NCBI GenBank assembly: GCA_023433515.1 | Contig: JAEZCN010000113.1 | Location: forward strand, 1-37,850 | DNA from: Pseudomonadota bacterium | GTDB lineage: Bacteria; Pseudomonadota; Gammaproteobacteria; Steroidobacterales; Steroidobacteraceae | Reading direction: 5' to 3' | Length of the DNA stretch: 37,850 bases | Notes under the pieces: generated by a model | The model's database searches: none | Seen by the model: only the letters and a program-made list of their open reading frames with translations | Told to the model about the DNA's origin: nothing | Made by a program: the position numbers and the translations under genes | Part shown: piece by piece, positions 8,501 to 16,218 of the stretch | How the letters are laid out: each line of letters opens with the position of its first letter | Numbering within the stretch: position 1 is the stretch's first letter

Positions 8501-9800
8501 CCTGATCACCGGCGCGAACGTGTCGATGACCGAGGGCGCCATCGAGGCGCGCAACGGTGCAGTCGACAGCCTTCTGACCCTCGACGGCAACGTGTCCGGC
8601 GGCTTCACGTTCGGCACCGACATCGACAACTCCGCCGCGGACCTGCTGCACATCACCGGCAATGTGGCCGACGGCAGCGAGATGAGCCTCGTGCTGAATC
8701 CCACCGAGCAGATGCGCGGCGCGACCCGCATCACCGTCATGACCATCGACGGTGAAAACCTCGCCGACGATCCCGTCATCGCGGGCGTGACCGGCATCTA
8801 TGCCGACAGCCTGCAGAACGCGGAAGTCGCCTACTCGGCGGAGACGGGTGAAGTCTTCGTCACGGCGAGCTTCGGCATGGGCCACATGGCGACGTCCGCG
8901 GTTTCGGCGACGACGATGGCGCAGAACTGGTGGATGCATTCGGCCGGCAGCCTCGACGAGCGCAACCTGCAGCAGCTCGCGGGCCTGGAGACCGCCGGGA
9001 TCTCGGCGTGGGCCTCGGTCTTCCACGAGGAAGGCACGGTCACACCCGTCAACGAATTCCAGGATGCGAGCTTCGACCAGAAACTCTCCGGTTTGCAGAC
9101 CGGCATCGAATGGTCGCGCGCCTTCGCCGGCGGCAGTTTCGGCCTCGGCGCGATGTTCAGCCAGGGCGACGCGTCCGCGAACATGAACGCCAACCTGGCG
9201 AGCGCGCGCGGCGATGCGTCGGCGTACGGCCTCAGCGCCAACTACCGCCACGGCGGCGGCTTCTACGTGAACGCCACCTGGCAGTCGATGACGATGGACG
9301 TCGACTTCCGGGCGCCGGGGACATTCTCCAACGCCACCGGCACGACGGAGGCGGAGGGCGATGGCTTCAGCGCGGAGATCGGATACGCGCACAAGCTGAC
9401 ATCCGGCCTCACGCTCGCGCCACAGGTCCAGTACGCGACGGTCGACGTCGAGATGGACGACTTCACGTCGAGCGACGACGTGTACGTGTTGTCCGGGCTG
9501 GGCGGCAAACATTCGTTGCTGCGTGCCGGGATGTCCGTGTTCAAGACCTTCGAGACGACCAACGGCTCCATCACACCCATGGCCGAGTTGAGTTACCTCG
9601 ACGTGATGGACGGCGACAGCGGCATCTCGTCCAACGGCGTGTCATTCGCCAACGACACGTCGGGTTCGGGTTACCAGTTCGAGCTTGGGATCGCGGGCCG
9701 ATACAAGGCCTGGGACATCAGCGGACGACTGGGCATGGCGGATACGAGCGCGACCGATCAGTCGCTTTCGACCAACCTCACCGTCCGTTACCGCTGGTAG
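5556..9800 (+). CDS. autotransporter with beta-helical repeat passenger
   Basis: This 1414-residue protein starts with a signal peptide (about residues 1-30, ending SSFGA). The passenger (about 30-1130) is built from repeated N(S/T/E)G-x-I rungs such as NSGDI, NTGRI, NEGTI and NAGTI, each followed by a G(D/N)-rich turn (ETGDNS, TVGNG). This is typical of right-handed beta-helix autotransporter passengers. I see no serine-protease or lipase motif. The last 270 or so residues form an autotransporter barrel with alternating aromatic strands, ending VRYRW. GGGAGA at 5545-5550 is a good ribosome binding site for ATG 5556. The receptor gene starts 8 bp downstream, so the two are probably co-transcribed. 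I infer a surface fibre or adhesin; export depends on Sec and BAM (family knowledge). Confidence 0.9.
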   Translation: MVKRVSQKSRAMMGAAAAALFATSSFGADTPVEDASLRAAIKNILRLPTRAPSMRAPSMREVAATKPVTPPRLALISIGNIDDITVGDDQSAIAHEEIWDDINVTNTGALTGGTGIDVTTGAIDLTNTVSDQTYGLVMPGNYELLFDDLGNPVYSPYGFQEMLATAEVTFNARSTVLARDPRESTITIDNGGAIGFSGLHGIRARNPAGESITIQNSGDITSTQDNVGRIGIFASTESIQQQYTQEQTGTGDFVRNAYGQLVAVNTPDQFTVETHLIDMEYDAGAIDIRNSGDIDMGATLAPPGYGSGVFASAGIYTRGDGGTTIVNSGDINVDKWSAGIHASSTATTNVTNTGRIDIGNYSSGISFAPSQGSAGDYRLGGDVYLLNAGDIHGGATKEQAAADGLQANAFGISVFALGSNNEYMAAQAHINEIFARYNEELGSEVYELFDVPNTRLYQTTAINRGHIELGDGAGGIAIIPRAGASTAINEGTIIVGDGTSVAWANFQHQSTGIIQSNFSMNGLGSTTSINAAGGVIVTGDDSAGIANFNIGGTSVAINEGSITVGNGVSTLVDDGVNMPFDRLFISSGIQSFSVARTFGTTATARNSGDITVGELAVGMMVSGQGYSLLDIYSWSAINENSGVIETGDNSSGMFTMGTNSTTTNTGSIATGNFDLSAFQPHPEYTADEFAQLPYGAASMGFLLAQVANSGSITTGDGTIGASARMESSGFGIAAQVINAEGGIISSGDHSVGARAAGNFYGFIENAGTISVGNDSVGAEVSAGGVAFIGEPTALITQGFATAVNSGIIETGDNSIGFRLDAVHEDVPYSGQILMPPTDDYPYYSYMTVSGTADSIGGAYLVNAGTIAVGASSTGVEISGLAINEQGLLVFNTGAIEAASGTALRVNEDQAFDSYVVNVGGISGDIRFGGGNDRFTNTLFVDNTGRIVSTGVLTLNDTVIDFGDGDDIFDNDRGVIMVAGGNNLITGANVSMTEGAIEARNGAVDSLLTLDGNVSGGFTFGTDIDNSAADLLHITGNVADGSEMSLVLNPTEQMRGATRITVMTIDGENLADDPVIAGVTGIYADSLQNAEVAYSAETGEVFVTASFGMGHMATSAVSATTMAQNWWMHSAGSLDERNLQQLAGLETAGISAWASVFHEEGTVTPVNEFQDASFDQKLSGLQTGIEWSRAFAGGSFGLGAMFSQGDASANMNANLASARGDASAYGLSANYRHGGGFYVNATWQSMTMDVDFRAPGTFSNATGTTEAEGDGFSAEIGYAHKLTSGLTLAPQVQYATVDVEMDDFTSSDDVYVLSGLGGKHSLLRAGMSVFKTFETTNGSITPMAELSYLDVMDGDSGISSNGVSFANDTSGSGYQFELGIAGRYKAWDISGRLGMADTSATDQSLSTNLTVRYRW

Positions 9801-9808
9801 GCCCCGAG

Positions 9809-12508
9809 ATGAATACTCCGAAGAATCTGACGGGCCTGTCGATCAGCCTGCTCGCACTCGCGATGAGTGTGCCCACGCTCGCGGCGGAAGCCGCGAAGCC
9901 GGACGATGAAAAAAAGGAAACGGAGAACCTCGAGGAGATCCTCGTCACGGGCTCGTTGATCCCACGCGAGACGAACGATGGCATGTCTCCCATTACCGTG
10001 GTCACCGCCGAAGACATGGCCGAGAAGGGCCTCATGTCGATTGGCGACGTCATGGATTCGCTGACCGAGAACAGCGGTTACACGGAAGGCAAGGCGTCGA
10101 ACCTGCTCGGTCGCTTCACCACCGGCGGGCAGGAGGTCAACATCCGCGGCTTCGGCACGGGCCGTACGCTGATCCTGCTCAACGGCCGCCGGCTCGCGGA
10201 CTATCCACTGCCGTTCGGCGGTGAGCAGAACGGCGTGGACGTCGGGGCGATCCCGATGTCGGCGCTGGCGCGCGTCGAACTACTGTCCGCCGGCGCGTCC
10301 GCCATCTACGGATCCGACGCCATCGGCGGCGTGATGAACTTCATCACCAAGCGCGACATGGACCAGACCGAGGCAAGCCTGACCGCCGGCGGTTTCCAGG
10401 GCGGCGCGGGCGAAACGCTGATGGGCTCCGTCATCACCGGCAATTCGTTCCAGCGCGGCTCCTTCACGATCGGTCTCGACGCGTTCGTGAACGAGCAGAT
10501 CCTCGCGAGCGACGTCGACTATCTCAAGAAACACGCGCCCTACAACGCCGGCATGGTTTCGATCCAGCGAAACACTCCGCCGGCGCCCGTGACTTCAGTC
10601 GTTTCGCCCGGGGCCTGCGCACCGTTGGGACTCGAATTCGCCGAAAACTCCTGCATTGGCGAGGTCAGCCACACGATCTCCTTGCAACCAGAGATACGCC
10701 AGGTCTCGGGCTTCTTCGACGGACGCTTCGACCTGACCGACAACCTCGAACTGTTCGGCACCGGCATCGTCACCGACAACAACTACCGCACCCGCAGCAA
10801 CGTGCTGTTCTGGAACGGCGTGGTCGCGAACGAGGGCATGTCCTCGGCCGTGTTCCTGACGCGCGGTTTCACCGATGACGAGCTCGGCTCTTCCGATGTC
10901 GAGGCGAGCCAGCGGATGTGGACGGCGACCGTGGGCATCAAGGGTGGACTGCAACTCGCCGACGATCAGTGGCACTGGGATCTCAGCTACTCGCACGCGC
11001 GGTACCAGACCCGCGAGACGTACATCAACCTCAAGGAAGAGGGCATCCGCGACTGGATCCTCGATGGCGCGTCGTCCGTTACCGCGGATCCGATGCAGCA
11101 ATACACGTTCTTCGTCGACGACGACTTCTACGACAACCGGCTGGTCGACAACATCGCGCGGCCCCTCGCCGCCGCCGACGTGGATGCGTTGATCGGCGAG
11201 AACGTCATGCGCGCCAACGCGTCCTCGCAGTTCCTCACCTTGACTCTCGACGGAACGCTGGGCGACCTGGGCTTCCTCTACAAGCCACTGAAGTTCGCGC
11301 TGCGTTCGGAGATCGCGCGCCAATCCACCGAGATCATTCCCGACGAACGTTCGCTGAACACCGACGGCGAGGGCTGGTACAACATCGGCGCGATTTCGTC
11401 GCGCGGCGACCGCGACCGGAAGGCGCTGGCGCTCGAGCTCGCGATCCCGGCATTCTCGAAGCTCGACATTTCGCTTGCCGGCCGCGTCGATCACTACAGC
11501 GACGCGTCGAGCATCTCGAGCCGGCCCTCGGGGCAGGTGAAGTTCCTGTTCCGCGCCAATGACTGGCTCAAGATCCGCGGCGGCTACTCGCAGACCTTCC
11601 GCGCGCCGGACATGTTCAATCTCTACGGCGAGTCCGACGCGTTCCAGACCATCGCCGACTTTTCGGCGCCGGGATGTTTCGACGGCGAGGTCTACGTGTG
11701 CGGCTTCAGCACCATCGCGACGACGCGCCGGCCGGACACCGGGCTCACCGAAGAACACGGCAACGACTATGGCGTTGGCATCATCTGGACGCCGGTCACG
11801 CACTTCGGCGTGAGCCTCGACTGGTACCGCATCAAGCTCGAGGATCTCGTCGTCACCGAAAGCGCGTATGACACGCTGCTGCGCGAATGGCAGTGCGACA
11901 ACGGCGTGCTCGCCGGTTCCTCGCAGCTGTGCGCCGACGTCCGCGGCCGCATCACGCGCAACGGCTTCGGCGCCGTGGAACACATCACGGTCCAGCCGAT
12001 CAACCAGGACAGCATGCAGCGTGAGGGGCTCGACCTGCGCGCGGACTTCACGTACGAGTCCGAGAAGCTGGGTCAATTCACGACGACGCTGTTCTATTCG
12101 AAGGTCCTGAAGTTCGAGCTGAGCAGCTTCGAGGGCGACGAGCCGATCGATCTGCGATACGGCTGGCAGGGTCAATCCACCCCGGAAAACGCGATGAGCC
12201 TGACGCTCGGCTGGAACAACCCGATCTCGGCGGGCAAGTCGGTCGGCGCGGCGCTGTACGTGAACCGCAATGGCGGCGTGTACAACTTCTCGCAGACGCA
12301 ATTCCTCGAGCCGCTCTACGACGTGAACCTGACGGCGCGTTACCAGTTCAGCGCGCGGGCCGAGGTGAGCCTGACGCTGGACAACATCCTGTACAGCAAG
12401 CCGCAGGACAACGGCGGCGGCATCTGGCCTTACTACTGGGCGCACCTGCAGAACGGCAACGCGCTGGGGCGCGCGGCCTACCTGTCGATGCGCTACTCGT
12501 TCGATTGA
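9809..12508 (+). CDS. TonB-dependent outer-membrane receptor
   Basis: The 899-residue product has a signal peptide ending TLAAEAA and a TonB-box-like segment, EEILVTGSLIPRE (about 43-55). The plug domain contains VNIRGFGTGRTLILLNGRRL and the ARVELLSAGASAIYGSDAIGG region, followed by a 22-strand-type barrel. The C-terminus is YLSMRYSFD. The start ATG lies 8 bp after the autotransporter stop, and longer in-frame extensions overlap that gene. The peptidase gene begins 5 bp after its stop. TonB-dependent receptors import scarce, large ligands with energy from TonB-ExbBD. The ligand cannot be read from the sequence; the adjacent peptidase suggests a peptide or peptide-containing compound (inference). 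Only a weak ribosome binding site is present, consistent with coupling to the upstream gene. Confidence 0.93.
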   Translation: MNTPKNLTGLSISLLALAMSVPTLAAEAAKPDDEKKETENLEEILVTGSLIPRETNDGMSPITVVTAEDMAEKGLMSIGDVMDSLTENSGYTEGKASNLLGRFTTGGQEVNIRGFGTGRTLILLNGRRLADYPLPFGGEQNGVDVGAIPMSALARVELLSAGASAIYGSDAIGGVMNFITKRDMDQTEASLTAGGFQGGAGETLMGSVITGNSFQRGSFTIGLDAFVNEQILASDVDYLKKHAPYNAGMVSIQRNTPPAPVTSVVSPGACAPLGLEFAENSCIGEVSHTISLQPEIRQVSGFFDGRFDLTDNLELFGTGIVTDNNYRTRSNVLFWNGVVANEGMSSAVFLTRGFTDDELGSSDVEASQRMWTATVGIKGGLQLADDQWHWDLSYSHARYQTRETYINLKEEGIRDWILDGASSVTADPMQQYTFFVDDDFYDNRLVDNIARPLAAADVDALIGENVMRANASSQFLTLTLDGTLGDLGFLYKPLKFALRSEIARQSTEIIPDERSLNTDGEGWYNIGAISSRGDRDRKALALELAIPAFSKLDISLAGRVDHYSDASSISSRPSGQVKFLFRANDWLKIRGGYSQTFRAPDMFNLYGESDAFQTIADFSAPGCFDGEVYVCGFSTIATTRRPDTGLTEEHGNDYGVGIIWTPVTHFGVSLDWYRIKLEDLVVTESAYDTLLREWQCDNGVLAGSSQLCADVRGRITRNGFGAVEHITVQPINQDSMQREGLDLRADFTYESEKLGQFTTTLFYSKVLKFELSSFEGDEPIDLRYGWQGQSTPENAMSLTLGWNNPISAGKSVGAALYVNRNGGVYNFSQTQFLEPLYDVNLTARYQFSARAEVSLTLDNILYSKPQDNGGGIWPYYWAHLQNGNALGRAAYLSMRYSFD

Positions 12509-12513
12509 GCATC

Positions 12514-14535
12514 ATGAACAGGTTGATCGTCTCCGCGCTCGTCGCGTCCCTCGCCGTTTCGACGGCGATGGCGGCGCCACCCGCGCGTCCGCCACTCGAG
12601 CTGACGGACATCATCGCGAGGCCCAAGTACCTGGAGTTGAAGATCTCGCCGGATGGCAGGTACTTCGCCGGCACCGCGGTGACCGACGAAGGCAGGGCGG
12701 TGCTGCACGTCCTCGACCGGCGGACCCTGTCCGTCGTGCACACCGAGGCGTACGAGGGTCCGCTGGGCGTCGGCGAGATCAGCTGGCACGACGAGGATCA
12801 CCTGCTGATCAATTCCACGTACAAGAGCGAGCTCGCGGAGGGGCGGGGCAGCGCGGGACTCTTCCTGCTCGATATCCGCACCAAGGACATCCGGCGGGTC
12901 TGGAATGGCGACGGCACCGCTGACTATGGCGGCTTCGAGGGTGCTGAAGTCGGGCGCCGGATCGACGACTCTCACTACTGGCTCACCGTGGGACCTTCGG
13001 GGTCTACCTACTCGGAATTCCCGTTCTTCTACCTCTACAAGCTGAACATCTTCACCGGCCGCGCGACGCGCGTGATGAAGTCGCCGTCGCGGGTCGCGAG
13101 TTTCGTGTTCAACAACGACAACGAAGTCACCCATGCGGTCGGCGCATTGCCCGACGACTTCGATTCGACCGTGGTCCACAAACGCGTCAACGGCGACTGG
13201 GTGCTCGAAGGAATCTATTCCAACACCAGGGGCGTGAGCGTTCCGGTCCGCTGGCACAAGTTCGATCCGGACAAGATCCTCTACCGCGACAACACCGACG
13301 CGCAGACCATCGGCTATTTCTGGGTCGACGCGAAGACCGGCAGGAAGGAGCTCATCCACCGCGATCCGCGCGTCGATCTCGACGAGATCGTCTTCAACGA
13401 GGACGACGAGGCGATCGCGGTCAAGAGCCAATACGACTATCCGACCTACCTGCCACTGTTGCCCGACGACCGCCAGGTGAAGCGGCGCCAGCGGCTGGTG
13501 GCGGCCTTTCCGGGTAGTTCGATCGCGATGGAGTCCTCGACCGCCGACGGGCTCGAACACGTGCTGCGGGTCCACAGCGACCGCGAGCAGGGGCAGTTCT
13601 ACCTATGGAACGAGTACGACGGAAAGATCCGCCACCTGCTCGATCCTCGTCCGCGCGTGAAGGCCAGCGATTTCCCGCAGACACACGCCGTGAAGTTCAA
13701 GGCGCGGGACGGACTCGACCTGGTCGGCTACCTGACCGTCCCCAGCCACAAGGAGATGAAGCGGCTGCCACTGATCCTGCTGCCGCACGGCGGGCCGCAC
13801 GGCGTGCGCGACTCCTGGGGCTACGACATGGAAGCCGCGACCTTCGCCAACGCGGGCTACGCCGTGCTCAAGGTCAACTACCGCGGCTCGGGCGGTTACG
13901 GCAAGGATTTCCACTACGCGTGGTATCGCCACTGGGGTCTCGAGATGCAGGACGATCTCGAGGACGGAGCCTTGTGGGCCGCGCAGGCCGGCATCGCCGA
14001 TCTCGATCGCGTCTGCATCTACGGCGCCTCGTACGGCGGCTACGCGGCGTTGATGGGCGTCGTGAAGACACCCGACCGGTACAAGTGCGCGATCGGTTAC
14101 GTCGGCGTCTACGACCTCAACATCATGCACGGCGTGGGCGACGTCAGCCGCTCGCGGGCCGGCCAGAAATATCTGGACGCCGCGCTGGGTACGGATCCCG
14201 CCGACCGCGCCGCGCGCTCGAGCACACCCCACGTCGCGAAGATCAAGGCGCCGGTATTCCTCGTGCACGGCATGCAGGACGACCGCGCGCACTTCCAGCA
14301 CTACGTCGAAATGCGTGACGCGTTGAAGAAGCGCAACCACCGCTTCGAAACCCTGCTGGTGCCACGAGCCGGTCATGGCGCGCGGGATCTCGCGAGCGTG
14401 CGCGAGATCAGCTGCCGCATGATCGATTTCTTCGATCGCCACATCGGCGACAGGAAACCGACCGATGCGCCGGACGATTGCCAGTTCCCGGGCTCGAAGA
14501 AACTGCCGTATGAATACTTCGAGGGTTCCAGATGA
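12514..14535 (+). CDS. secreted S9 family peptidase (prolyl oligopeptidase type)
   Basis: The 673-residue product has a signal peptide (about residues 1-23, ending AMAAP), an N-terminal beta-propeller-like half, and a C-terminal alpha/beta-hydrolase. The catalytic triad is visible: Ser506 in GASYGGYAA, Asp589 in HGMQDD and His621 in AGHGARD. The region LPHGGPHG likely supplies the oxyanion hole. Length and order fit acylaminoacyl/dipeptidyl peptidases of family S9. I chose ATG 12514 because it gives a clean signal peptide; an in-frame TTG at 12505 overlaps the receptor stop. The stop overlaps the next start (ATGA, 14532-14535). A periplasmic S9 peptidase beside a TonB receptor suggests hydrolysis of the imported ligand. 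Lasso-peptide isopeptidases are a known S9-related parallel, but no lasso genes are seen here. Confidence 0.93.
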   Translation: MNRLIVSALVASLAVSTAMAAPPARPPLELTDIIARPKYLELKISPDGRYFAGTAVTDEGRAVLHVLDRRTLSVVHTEAYEGPLGVGEISWHDEDHLLINSTYKSELAEGRGSAGLFLLDIRTKDIRRVWNGDGTADYGGFEGAEVGRRIDDSHYWLTVGPSGSTYSEFPFFYLYKLNIFTGRATRVMKSPSRVASFVFNNDNEVTHAVGALPDDFDSTVVHKRVNGDWVLEGIYSNTRGVSVPVRWHKFDPDKILYRDNTDAQTIGYFWVDAKTGRKELIHRDPRVDLDEIVFNEDDEAIAVKSQYDYPTYLPLLPDDRQVKRRQRLVAAFPGSSIAMESSTADGLEHVLRVHSDREQGQFYLWNEYDGKIRHLLDPRPRVKASDFPQTHAVKFKARDGLDLVGYLTVPSHKEMKRLPLILLPHGGPHGVRDSWGYDMEAATFANAGYAVLKVNYRGSGGYGKDFHYAWYRHWGLEMQDDLEDGALWAAQAGIADLDRVCIYGASYGGYAALMGVVKTPDRYKCAIGYVGVYDLNIMHGVGDVSRSRAGQKYLDAALGTDPADRAARSSTPHVAKIKAPVFLVHGMQDDRAHFQHYVEMRDALKKRNHRFETLLVPRAGHGARDLASVREISCRMIDFFDRHIGDRKPTDAPDDCQFPGSKKLPYEYFEGSR

Positions 14536-15014
14536 GGGTACTGCTCCCGCTCGTCGCATTCCTGGCGATGTCGCCTGCGCATGCGCAACCGACGTTCGTG
14601 AGGCCCGATTGCTCGGCGTTCGCCGGCGCGCCGAAACCCGAGGTCCGGTGTTTTCGCGAGATCCGCCACGCGTGGCGGGAAAGGAATTTCGCCGCGCTGC
14701 AGAAGACCGGCCTGATGTTCGTCTACATGGAGCGGCCCGACATCGAATCCGCGCCCGACGCGCGCAAGGTGATCGAGCAGAAAGTCGAGGGCTCATTCCT
14801 GATCCGCTTCTCCGTCGCGACGGATGGAAAAGTCAGCGAGGTGAAGGTCGAGGAAGTCACCGCCGGAATCGAGCCACTCGCGAAGTTGTGGGCCGACACG
14901 ATGCGGCAGTGGACCTTCGTGAAGACCGAGCGGCCCGTCTCCGGCGTTGAGTATCGCCGGATCTACCTGTATCCCAAGGACGAAACGAAACAGCATGACG
15001 AACGATTGCACTGA
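14532..15014 (+). CDS. secreted TonB C-terminal-domain-like protein
   Basis: This 160-residue protein has a signal peptide (about 1-19, ending AHAQP). A TonB C-terminal-like fold follows at about 85-150: GSFLIRFSVATDGKVSEVKV, a helix containing WADTMRQWTF, then a closing YRRIYLYP strand. The W-x-F ending of the helix and the strand-helix-strand order match energy-transducer TonB C-termini. Unlike canonical TonB it lacks the proline-rich spacer and has what looks like a cleavable signal instead of a membrane anchor, so it may not transduce energy itself. Its start overlaps the peptidase stop, and its end overlaps the next gene by 20 bp. The placement suggests an accessory role for the adjacent receptor; this is inference. 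Confidence 0.75.
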   Translation: MRVLLPLVAFLAMSPAHAQPTFVRPDCSAFAGAPKPEVRCFREIRHAWRERNFAALQKTGLMFVYMERPDIESAPDARKVIEQKVEGSFLIRFSVATDGKVSEVKVEEVTAGIEPLAKLWADTMRQWTFVKTERPVSGVEYRRIYLYPKDETKQHDERLH

Positions 15015-16137
15015 ACATCCCGCCGATGTAGTCGCGGATGCCACCGCGGCGGCCGAACCCGCTCCCGCCAGATCGGAGGAAGGCGTCAAGGGAGCCGCGC
15101 CGGCCAACGAGCCGGTGAAGAAATCCTGCTCACCCGGTATCACCGTCTGGATGAACCGCAACCGCGTGTCGCTCGCGTTCACGTCCTATCAGAGTGGCCG
15201 GCTGTATCTGCTCGGATCGGATCAGAAGGGACGGCTGTCGTTTCACGAACGCATCTATCAGCGCGCGATGGGCATCGTGGCGGATGGGCAGCGCCTCTTC
15301 ATGGGCGGGCTGTACCAGATCTGGCGCTTCGAAAACGTCCTGCGCGAAGGGCAGACGGCTAACGGAATGTTCGACCGCTGCTACGTGCCGCGTAACGCGC
15401 AGTTCACCGGCGCCGTCGACATCCACGAGCTCGGCCTGCGCCAGGACGGCGGCGTCGTGTTCATCAATTCGCGATACAACAGTCTGTGCGCGCCCAGCAG
15501 CACGCACAGTTTCAAGGTCATCTGGAAGCCGCCGTTCATCAGCCAGGTCGTGCCGGAGGACCGCTGCCACCTGAACGGTCTCGCGATGAAGGACGGCCAG
15601 CCGAAATATGCGACCGCCGTGTGCAGGTCGGACACGATCGACGGCTGGCGCGACCGCCGGCATGACGGCGGCGTCGTGATCGACATCGAGGCCGACGAGA
15701 TCGTCTGCGAGGGTCTCTCGATGCCGCATTCGCCGCGCTGGGCCGACGGCAAGTTGTGGGTGCTGAACTCGGGCACGGGTCATCTCGGCACGGTGGACTT
15801 CGACACCCGGCAATTCGTCCCGAAGATCTTCTGCCCCGGATTCCTGCGCGGCCTCGCGATCAAGGGCCACTACGCCGCGGTGGGACTATCAAAGCCGCGT
15901 TACGCGCGCTTCGACGGCCTCGACCTGCAGAAGAACCTCGAGCTGAAGGACAGCCAGGCCTGGTGCGGCGTGCAGATCCTGGATTTGCGCACCGGAACCG
16001 TCGTCGAATGGGTCCGGCTCGACGGGCCGGTGACCGAATTGTTCGACGTCGCGCTCATCGAAGGCGTCAAATGCCCGATGGCGCTGGGGCAGCAGAGTCC
16101 GGAAAACCTGTCGCTGATCACGATCGAGGGCGACTGA
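14995..16137 (+). CDS. TIGR03032 family protein
   Basis: The 380-residue product matches my memory of the TIGR03032 family: a FTSYQSGRLY strand, RAMGIVADGQRLFMGG, a DIHEL motif, the stretch PPFISQVVPEDRCHLNGLA, GGVVIDIEADEIVCEGLSMP, HSPRWADGKLWVLNSGTG, and an ELFDVALI tail. The family is uncharacterised and probably a beta-propeller-like protein. No signal peptide is visible, and an N-terminal extension of about 45 residues rich in Ala, Pro and Glu precedes the domain. ATG 14995 overlaps the end of the TonB-like gene by 20 bp; an in-frame TTG at 14947 would extend the overlap and is less likely. It closes the five-gene unit that begins at 5556. Its job there is unknown. Confidence 0.85.
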   Translation: MTNDCTEHPADVVADATAAAEPAPARSEEGVKGAAPANEPVKKSCSPGITVWMNRNRVSLAFTSYQSGRLYLLGSDQKGRLSFHERIYQRAMGIVADGQRLFMGGLYQIWRFENVLREGQTANGMFDRCYVPRNAQFTGAVDIHELGLRQDGGVVFINSRYNSLCAPSSTHSFKVIWKPPFISQVVPEDRCHLNGLAMKDGQPKYATAVCRSDTIDGWRDRRHDGGVVIDIEADEIVCEGLSMPHSPRWADGKLWVLNSGTGHLGTVDFDTRQFVPKIFCPGFLRGLAIKGHYAAVGLSKPRYARFDGLDLQKNLELKDSQAWCGVQILDLRTGTVVEWVRLDGPVTELFDVALIEGVKCPMALGQQSPENLSLITIEGD

Positions 16138-16218
16138 GCCGCCGGGGTCAAATCGTGGCCTAACCTCCGCGGATTCATTAGCATGCGGTCCCCCCAAGCG
16201 AAACGAGAGGGATCCTCC

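Noticed and set aside
6708..9512. 934-codon open frame on the minus strand inside the autotransporter gene
   Set aside because: It reflects the regular codon pattern of the G+C-rich repeat passenger read backwards. It is full of Asp, Arg and Val, with no start signal or domain.
5556..9800. CRISPR-like or tandem DNA repeat in the autotransporter gene
   Set aside because: The repetition is at protein level with diverged codons and variable spacing; no identical DNA repeats with regular spacers occur.
10595..12445. 616-codon minus-strand frame inside the first TonB receptor
   Set aside because: The receptor on the plus strand has a signal peptide, plug and barrel over the same DNA; the reverse product shows no domain.
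12514..16137. Lasso-peptide biosynthetic cluster
   Set aside because: Only the receptor and S9 peptidase fit. No precursor peptide, maturation protease or cyclase gene is seen nearby.
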